Below are positions 59,053 through 64,000 of a stretch of DNA of 64,000 bases, one piece after another. Within the stretch, counting starts at the first letter, position 1, and each line of letters starts with the position of its first letter. Origin of the DNA: Aldrovandia affinis (lineage: Eukaryota > Chordata > Actinopteri > Notacanthiformes > Halosauridae). The translations under genes were made by a program, and so were the position numbers. The stretch is taken from positions 4,287,501 to 4,351,500 of the forward strand of contig JAINUG010000011.1 in assembly GCA_029706075.1 (NCBI GenBank). Reading direction: 5' to 3'. The notes under the pieces are model-generated. The model searched no databases. It saw only the letters and a program-made list of their open reading frames with translations, and had not been told where the DNA came from.

Positions 59053-59727
59053 AGTGACTAGACATCTATAACCTTTGTACGTATTTGAGCCTTTGTACCT
59101 TTCTTTTGTTGTGGACCTAAATGAAGAATTCAATGTGTATTTGTGTTTGAATACGTGTGTGTGTGTGTGAGTGTGAGAGAGGATTTGTGTGTGAATGTGT
59201 GAATTTGTGTGTGAATGTGTGCATGTGCGTTTGTCTGTATTTTGTTTCTCTGACCTCAGTCAGACTCTGCTGTATGTGTCTGAGGGTACAGCACCCCTCA
59301 TTGAGCTCTGTGAGGATGTGTGCATCAGCATCATTAAAATGCATCACCCTTTGTGTTCATTGAAAATAATCAATGGTGGGTGAAGTGTTGCCCCTTGGGC
59401 AGCCGGTGTTAATTGGCACACCTTTATTATTTTTGTTTTTAGTTCCAATCACAGCTCTGCATTAACCCCATGTTGGAACTCATTAGCAAGCTGAGGCCTT
59501 TTTTTCTTGTAGGTCTTGTTGAAAGCTGACGTGTTGAGAATGTATAAATTAGTCATAACTGTTTCTATTATTGCCCAGAGAGGTGAACGTGTGAGACCAT
59601 ATTTTGCTTTGAAAGGTGGTGATCCTGTCAAAGAATGTTTCCCGGATGTTAACAACTGCCACTCTCCACTTTTGCTGCTTGTGCTCAGATGTATGTGTGT
59701 GTGTATGTGTGTGTATGTCCGTCCCAG

Positions 59728-59831
59728 GCTGAGTGCCCCAAAGCTGAGTGCTTCGAGTCACTGTCAGCCATGGAGCTGGCAGAGCAGATAACCCTGCTGG
59801 ACCACATTGTCTTCAGAAGCATCCCCTATGA
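59728..59831 (+). CDS. rasgrf2: rasgrf2 exon: start of CDC25 RasGEF domain
   Basis: Encodes [20 protein letters not shown] and then [15 protein letters not shown]. The [12 protein letters not shown] block opens the catalytic CDC25 domain. The acceptor is gtcccag and the donor is ATGA|GTAAGT. It leaves GA, completed by G as Glu. The exon end and donor belong to a 31-base tandem repeat that continues into the intron. Confidence 0.95.
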
Positions 59832-59955
59832 GTAAGTTCCAGTCATTGTGATGTCATCCCATATAAGTGTCAATCATTGTGATGTCATCCCCAATCAGTG
59901 TCAATCATTGTGATGTCATCCCCAGTAAGTGTCAATCATTGTGATGTCATCCCTC
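59832..59955. repeat. 31-base tandem repeat starting at a 5' splice site
   Basis: Units of TCATTGTGATGTCATCCCC + AGTAAGTGTCAA start at 59843, 59874, 59905 and 59936. The exon end ATCCCCTATGA|GTAAGT aligns with the unit's ATCCCCAGTAAGT, so donor-like motifs recur in the intron. Confidence 0.9.
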
Positions 59956-60204
59956 CTCAATCAAAACATTCTCCTCAATCTAACTGATGTTTGCCTTTTT
60001 TTTGTTTAATTCAGTGATTGCTGAATGGGTAATGGAGTGTAACATTGAATGAAATTAAAACCTTGCTGACACCTTCCTTTGTCTCTGTAAGTTGGGGACA
60101 AAGCACACTGTATCCAGATTGCTCTGAGGATAGAATGTGTACGAAAGTGATGTCATAAGTCATGAGTGTGTGCGGGGTGGGGACACCAGTCATTAAAGCA
60201 GGTG

Positions 60205-61045
60205 TGGCAGAGAGGCTAGGAGGGCAGTATCTGTTTCTGGATTTCATGCTGACTTCTGCTCTTAATTATTTAATTAGGCCAATCATTTGTAAACTGATGT
60301 TTTTGCTACATTTATACAGTACCAGTCAAAAGTTTGAGTACACCTGCTGGAAACTAGGTTGATCTCATAATTGACAATGTTTTACACCATATAAGTTTCT
60401 TTAAATACTTGAAAATGACAAAAAACACATGTAACAATAAACAAAAGGAACATCAAAGCAATACAATTTAATTGAAAATTGAATCTTGGATTCCTCAAAA
60501 TAGACACCCTTTGCTGTGATAACAGCCTCACAAACATGGGCCATTCGGTTAATAAGTTTCAGCAGGAAATCACCTGATATGTCTTCCCAGCTCTCCTGCA
60601 GCAATTCTCAGAGGCACTTGTGGGTTCCTTTGCTTTGACTGTTCTGTCCAGTTCATCCCATACAAATTCTATGGGATTGAGGTCTGGGCACTGGGCAGGC
60701 CAGGTCCTTAGTTTGAGTTGTCCTTCACGTTCCCCCTTCACCAGATAGTTCTTGCACAACTTCAAGGTGTGTTTCGGGTCGTTATCTTGCTCAAGAATGA
60801 AGGAGTGCCCGCTTAGCCGTAGTCCAGATGGAAGGTGTACTCAAACTTTTGACTGGTACTGTAGATAAGCTCATGAATTCTAGCTGAAGACTGTTCTTGT
60901 ACCCCTATATGTAATGTTTTACTGTGGGCTAATCAATGAATGAACCAGAGTTGGTGTATACAGCTAATTTGCAAATTGATCCAGGGTAATTGGTGGAAAC
61001 AAAAACCTGCATACACACCGGCCCTCCAGGAATGGTATTGCCCAC
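60205..61045 (-). repeat. Interspersed repeat family C, copy 3, split by a Tc1 element
   Basis: The left part (60205-60310) is the inverse of the TGAAATCCAGAAACAGATA end of family C. The right part (60900-61045) holds the inverse of the GCTAATTAG..GTATACACCAA section. The two are separated by the Tc1 deletion derivative at 60317-60861. Confidence 0.75.
60317..60861 (-). mobile_element. Tc1-like deletion derivative with 28-bp TIRs, copy 2
   Basis: A 545-base element flanked by TA, with ends CAGTACCAGTCAAAAGTTTG and the inverse. It has the same internal deletion as 1284-1835, in the opposite orientation. The minus strand encodes KLCKNYLVKGEREGQLKLRT and CPDLNPIEFVWDELDRTVKA. Confidence 0.93.
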
Positions 61046-61139
61046 CCCAGTAATTAAGGCATTTTTCCACAGCAGTGAAGTGGGGGTAAAGACATGTTAC
61101 ACCATTTGGCAAACATAAGAGCAGTGTCTGCTCTGTGTG

Positions 61140-61575
61140 GGCAGCATGGTTGTGAACCTTTGACCTCTGTCTAAATGGACAAGGACCTAACTACATAGCT
61201 AAATCTCTTACAAATTACACACCAGCTAGAACACTGAGATCATCAGATGCAGGTCTATTAGAGATCACCAGAAACTGTCATAAGAAGGTTGGTGATGTGG
61301 CCTTTGTCAACTACGCCCCAAAATTATGGAACACATTACCCATAAATATCAGGGAAGCCAACACACTAGACATTTTCAAAAGACAACTTAAAACCTATCT
61401 TTTTACCAAAGCTTTTGATTAACTCTGACTTGCACTACTAAATTGATCTTGCACTATATATATTTTAATCTTCTCTGATTACGCATTCTGTGTAAAGCAC
61501 TTTGAACTGCAATTCTTGTATGAAAGGTGCTATATAAATAAAGTCTTACTTACTTACTTACTTACTTACTCTGTC
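61140..61575 (+). mobile_element. L2-like LINE 3' end abutting a CDC25 exon
   Basis: The + strand encodes the end of an L2-type ORF2: FVNYAPKLWNTLPINIREAN, then TLDIFKRQLKTYLFTKAFD and a stop. A 3' region follows with GTAAAGCACTTTGAACTGCA and GGTGCTATATAAATAAAGTC, then a (CTTA)n tail that ends about 20 bases before the 3' splice site of the exon at 61591. Confidence 0.9.
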
Positions 61576-61590
61576 TCTCCTACACCCCAG

Positions 61591-61675
61591 GGAGTTCCTT
61601 GGCCAGGGCTGGATGAAGGTGGACAAAACTGAGCGCACTCCATATATCATGAAGACCAGCCAACACTTTAATGAT
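61591..61675 (+). CDS. rasgrf2: rasgrf2 exon: CDC25 domain
   Basis: Encodes [20 protein letters not shown] and then KTSQHFND. The acceptor is ctacaccccag, about 20 bases after the simple-sequence tail of an L2-like LINE. The donor is GAT|GTAAGC, leaving in phase 0. Confidence 0.95.
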
Positions 61676-61983
61676 GTAAGCACCATAGCTGTGAGCCAGG
61701 AGCCAATCGGAAGCCAATCCTCCCTCTTTCTCTGACACTCTCTTCCACTCTCTCTCTGTATCCCTCCTTTGCTTTTTGCAAACCGATAAATGATGCTCCA
61801 TTGGAATGCTCCATATCAGTCACACAAGGCAATAAAAGGTGTTTGTGACGGAAAGGAAGAAGGGGTGTTGGCGTTTCATTTGATGTTCATCTATCTTTAC
61901 AGTGGTAAGGGGCTTTAAAGAAGTCTCTCTACCCCTCCCTCTCTCTCCCTCTCCCCACCTTCTGCCTTCATCCCTCTCTTCAG

Positions 61984-62181
61984 ATGAGTAACCTGGTGGC
62001 GTCTCAGATCATGACCCACACAGATGTGGGCTCGAGGGCCAGCTCCATAGAGAAGTGGGTGGCGGTGGCCGACATCTGCCGCTGCCTGAACAACTACAAC
62101 GGGGTGTTGGAGATCACCTCCGCCCTCAACCGCAGCGCCATCTACAGGCTGAAAAAGACGTGGGCCAAGGTGTGCAAGCAG
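61984..62181 (+). CDS. rasgrf2: rasgrf2 exon: CDC25 catalytic core
   Basis: Encodes [20 protein letters not shown], then [20 protein letters not shown] and [20 protein letters not shown], ending KVCKQ. The [16 protein letters not shown] helix and the [18 protein letters not shown] stretch are core CDC25 structural motifs. The acceptor is ctcttcag and the donor is CAG|GTGAGT. It is exactly 66 codons, phase 0 on both sides. Confidence 0.97.
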
Positions 62182-62941
62182 GTGAGTGCACCGCCGCAAG
62201 CAGAGGGCCACAGGTACGGTGTCCATTTTAGGACATCCTGTTCCCAGAATCATGCATCATAATAATGATGGTAATCATTTATTTACACAACGCTTTCTTT
62301 ATACGGCACTTTCCAAAACCGAAATGACAATAACAGTGGACAGAGAGAATGAGCCGGAATGAATAAGAGGCAGGTCAGAATGGCACAAAAAGGAGCATAT
62401 TAACAAAACATCAGAAAAGTAACAATTTGAGTATGAGTCTTTAAAAGATTGACCATATTTGCATATGTATACAGCATACTCCCTCCTGACCCATCCGTCC
62501 ATCACATAATGCACAAAAACAGGTTAGCTATCTTGCTAGCTAACAAGTGAGCATTAACTAGCTATTCCATCCGGGTGGTGTTAATCATCATTCTGCTCTG
62601 TAGTGTAACACCAAATTGATGAATTCAGCAAGGACGATTAATTGAGAAGTCTCTTTTAAAAACAAATTTGGAAACGTTGGGTTAACTTAGCCAGCCAGCT
62701 GGCTTGTTACTTTGTGCGTGTGTTACTTTGTGCCTTGCAGTTGCCAGGTGTGCAAGCAGGTGTGCAGTAATAGGGGAGGGTCAGAGGATTCTATTGGATG
62801 CTATTCCTTCTCTGATGCTATTGCTTGTTGCCAAGTGAACATTAGAAACCATTAGCATCTCACCTAAAACAGAATTTAATCTGCTTGCAGTGTGCATATA
62901 TGCGTGTTATTTATACTGAATATTTCTCTCTTTTTTGACAG
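62182..62941. other. Intron between CDC25 exons
   Basis: About 760 bases. A segment resembling CGCTTTCTTTATACGGCACT near 62290 may be another LINE tail. Otherwise nothing was recognised. Confidence 0.5.
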
Positions 62942-63021
62942 ACTAAAGCGCTGATGGACAAGCTGCAGAAGACGGTGTCCTCTGAAGGGAGATTTAAGAA
63001 CCTGAGGGAAACGCTGAAAAA
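62942..63021 (+). CDS. rasgrf2: rasgrf2 exon: CDC25 domain
   Basis: Encodes [20 protein letters not shown] and then LRETLK. The acceptor is ttttttgacag and the donor is AAAAA|GTATGA. It leaves AA, completed by C as Asn. Confidence 0.95.
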
Positions 63022-63145
63022 GTATGAGCTCGTTTATTATTGCCATTTCACCAGCTGTTGCATTTTTTTCTGTTTCATTGTTGCAGTTGGAGGAGTATCT
63101 TAGAGGAGTGTCCTCTCTCTCTCCCTGTACCCCCACACCCCACAG

Positions 63146-63263
63146 CTGTAACCCCCCCTGCGTCCCTTACCTGGGAATGTACCTGACGGATCTGGCCTTT
63201 ATCGAGGAGGGGACCCCCAATTTCACTGAGGAGGGTCTGGTCAACTTCTCCAAGATGAGGATG
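63146..63263 (+). CDS. rasgrf2: rasgrf2 exon: CDC25 domain, catalytic hairpin region
   Basis: Encodes [20 protein letters not shown] and then [35 protein letters not shown] is a hallmark CDC25 motif near the helical hairpin that opens Ras. The acceptor is accccacag and the donor is ATG|GTAAAG, leaving in phase 0. Confidence 0.97.
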
Positions 63264-63386
63264 GTAAAGACCCTGGGCCTTGGTGTTGCCACATCTCACT
63301 GTGCCAGTGTCTACATTTCTTTTTTGTTGCAGGATGTGATGTGACCATTTGAGCATAGTGTCTGTCCATCCTTCCTTCTTCTACAG

Positions 63387-63455
63387 ATATCCCACATCAT
63401 CCGTGAGATCAGACAGTTTCAACAGACCCCCTACAGGATAGAGCACCAACCCAGG
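63387..63455 (+). CDS. rasgrf2: rasgrf2 exon: CDC25 domain, penultimate coding exon
   Basis: Encodes [20 protein letters not shown] and then QPR. The acceptor is ttctacag and the donor is AGG|GTAAGC, leaving in phase 0. In mammals about 30 more residues follow. Nothing resembling that last exon appears in 63456-64000, so it lies beyond the window. Confidence 0.95.
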
Positions 63456-64000
63456 GTAAGCCTCAGTGGTATCTTTACAGTGGTGTACAGCAGGGCTCAG
63501 TCCTTGGACACGTGCATATTCTCAGCCAGGCAACTTCACAAGTCATTCATGGTTGTTTTATGAGGAAGAAAACTCCAGGGAATGCATTTGGTTGGACATA
63601 CCAAGCATTTATGAATCTAACTTATCAAGGCCACTGAAGTGTCGTGTGCTCAATACACCAAGCACAATTCTCTGGAATTCACCTCACATCAAGTACTGAA
63701 TGTTTCCAGAACAAAACTTTCCAGAACAAAACTTTCCAGAACAAAACTTTCCAGAACAAACAGATTGTGAAGACATTACTCATTGTTTTACTTTACTAGT
63801 TATTACTAGTAACCCTTGATAAACTGTCACTGCTGCATTTGCTGAGAGTTTGTAATTTGGACCAATTGAAATGGTTGACTGTGGAGACATTCTTTTGATT
63901 TCGATTAGAGGTGTCAAACTCCTGTAAAAAGTCCTGGACGGCCATGGTGCCTGCAGGTTTTTGTGCATTCCATTACCAGTCAATTTAGGCCTGGGAAACA
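63456..64000. other. Start of the last coding intron
   Basis: The intron begins GTAAGC. Four short tandem copies of TTTCCAGAACAAAAC lie at 63705-63760. No sequence resembling the C-terminal RASGRF2 exon was found before the window ends. Confidence 0.6.

Larger units (their letters stand above)
21081..63455 (+). other. rasgrf2: rasgrf2 gene, partial (25 coding exons plus one candidate cassette exon)
   Basis: This is a Ras/Rac guanine nucleotide exchange factor of the RasGRF family, a cytoplasmic and membrane-recruited protein activated by calcium/calmodulin through its IQ motif. Its DH-PH2 unit acts on Rac and its REM-CDC25 unit acts on Ras. The exons joined in phase give 1115 codons without a stop: PH1 end (1-36), coiled coil (about 40-85), IQ (about 116-130), DH (about 145-365), PH2 (about 368-491), REM part 1 (about 500-602), linker (602-803), REM part 2 (804-897) and CDC25 (898-1115). 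From memory, mammalian RASGRF2 has about 1237 residues, so about 90 are missing at the N terminus and about 30 at the C terminus, both outside the window. The linker block [17 protein letters not shown] and the SPEQSPG motif fit RASGRF2, not RASGRF1. Which teleost duplicate (a or b) it is cannot be told. Confidence 0.93.

Noticed and set aside
63456-64000. Possible last coding exon of rasgrf2
   Set aside because: I looked for the expected C-terminal sequence (YLLD...EPRLPA type) and found nothing similar. The exon must lie beyond the window.

Overview
The window is vertebrate nuclear DNA from a ray-finned fish, most likely a teleost. The coding sequence is broken into short exons with GT-AG introns. 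The introns are full of fish-type repeats: Tc1-like transposons, L2-like LINEs with simple-sequence tails, tRNA-derived SINEs carrying the tail motif GATAAAAGCGTCTGCTAAAT, hAT and Harbinger-type elements, and long GT/CA microsatellites. The species cannot be named from sequence alone.

One host gene fills the right two thirds on the + strand: rasgrf2, a calcium/calmodulin-responsive exchange factor for Ras and Rac. I placed 25 constitutive coding exons between 21081 and 63455. All are phase-compatible and together give 3345 bases (1115 codons), plus one in-frame candidate cassette exon of 93 bases. In order they encode the end of PH1, a coiled coil, an IQ motif, a DH (RhoGEF) domain, PH2, REM part 1, a Ser/Pro-rich linker, REM part 2, and most of the CDC25 (RasGEF) domain. 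The 5' exon or exons (start of PH1) and the last coding exon (about 30 residues) lie outside the window. The linker matches RASGRF2 rather than RASGRF1, including the conserved block [17 protein letters not shown].

Layout: 1-21080 is intron 5' of the first visible exon and holds a mosaic of transposons. It contains an almost intact Tc1-like element with a single nonsense codon (3564-4783), a perfect-TIR Tc1 deletion derivative (1284-1835), a split Tc1-like element whose ends are about 3.6 kb apart (6817-10645), a 68-base inverted repeat, two L2 fragments, SINEs and a Harbinger-type MITE. 21081-24115 holds the PH1 and coiled-coil exons, with a long-TIR Tc1 relic between them. 24116-30930 has minisatellites, a hAT element with a perfect 8-base target duplication, and the linker exon. 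30931-38233 holds the DH and PH2 exons. 38234-44274 holds REM part 1, the cassette exon and the linker exon. 46299-53752 holds the rest of the linker and REM part 2. 59728-63455 holds the CDC25 exons.

The most unusual observations concern splicing. There is a candidate phase-symmetric cassette exon between REM part 1 and the linker, and a probable GC-AG intron. Two exons have their 5' splice sites inside tandem duplications that create decoy donors. One donor is the first unit of a (GT)n microsatellite, and one 3' splice site appears to take its branchpoint from an L2 LINE tail. No RNA gene, CRISPR array or second host gene was found.
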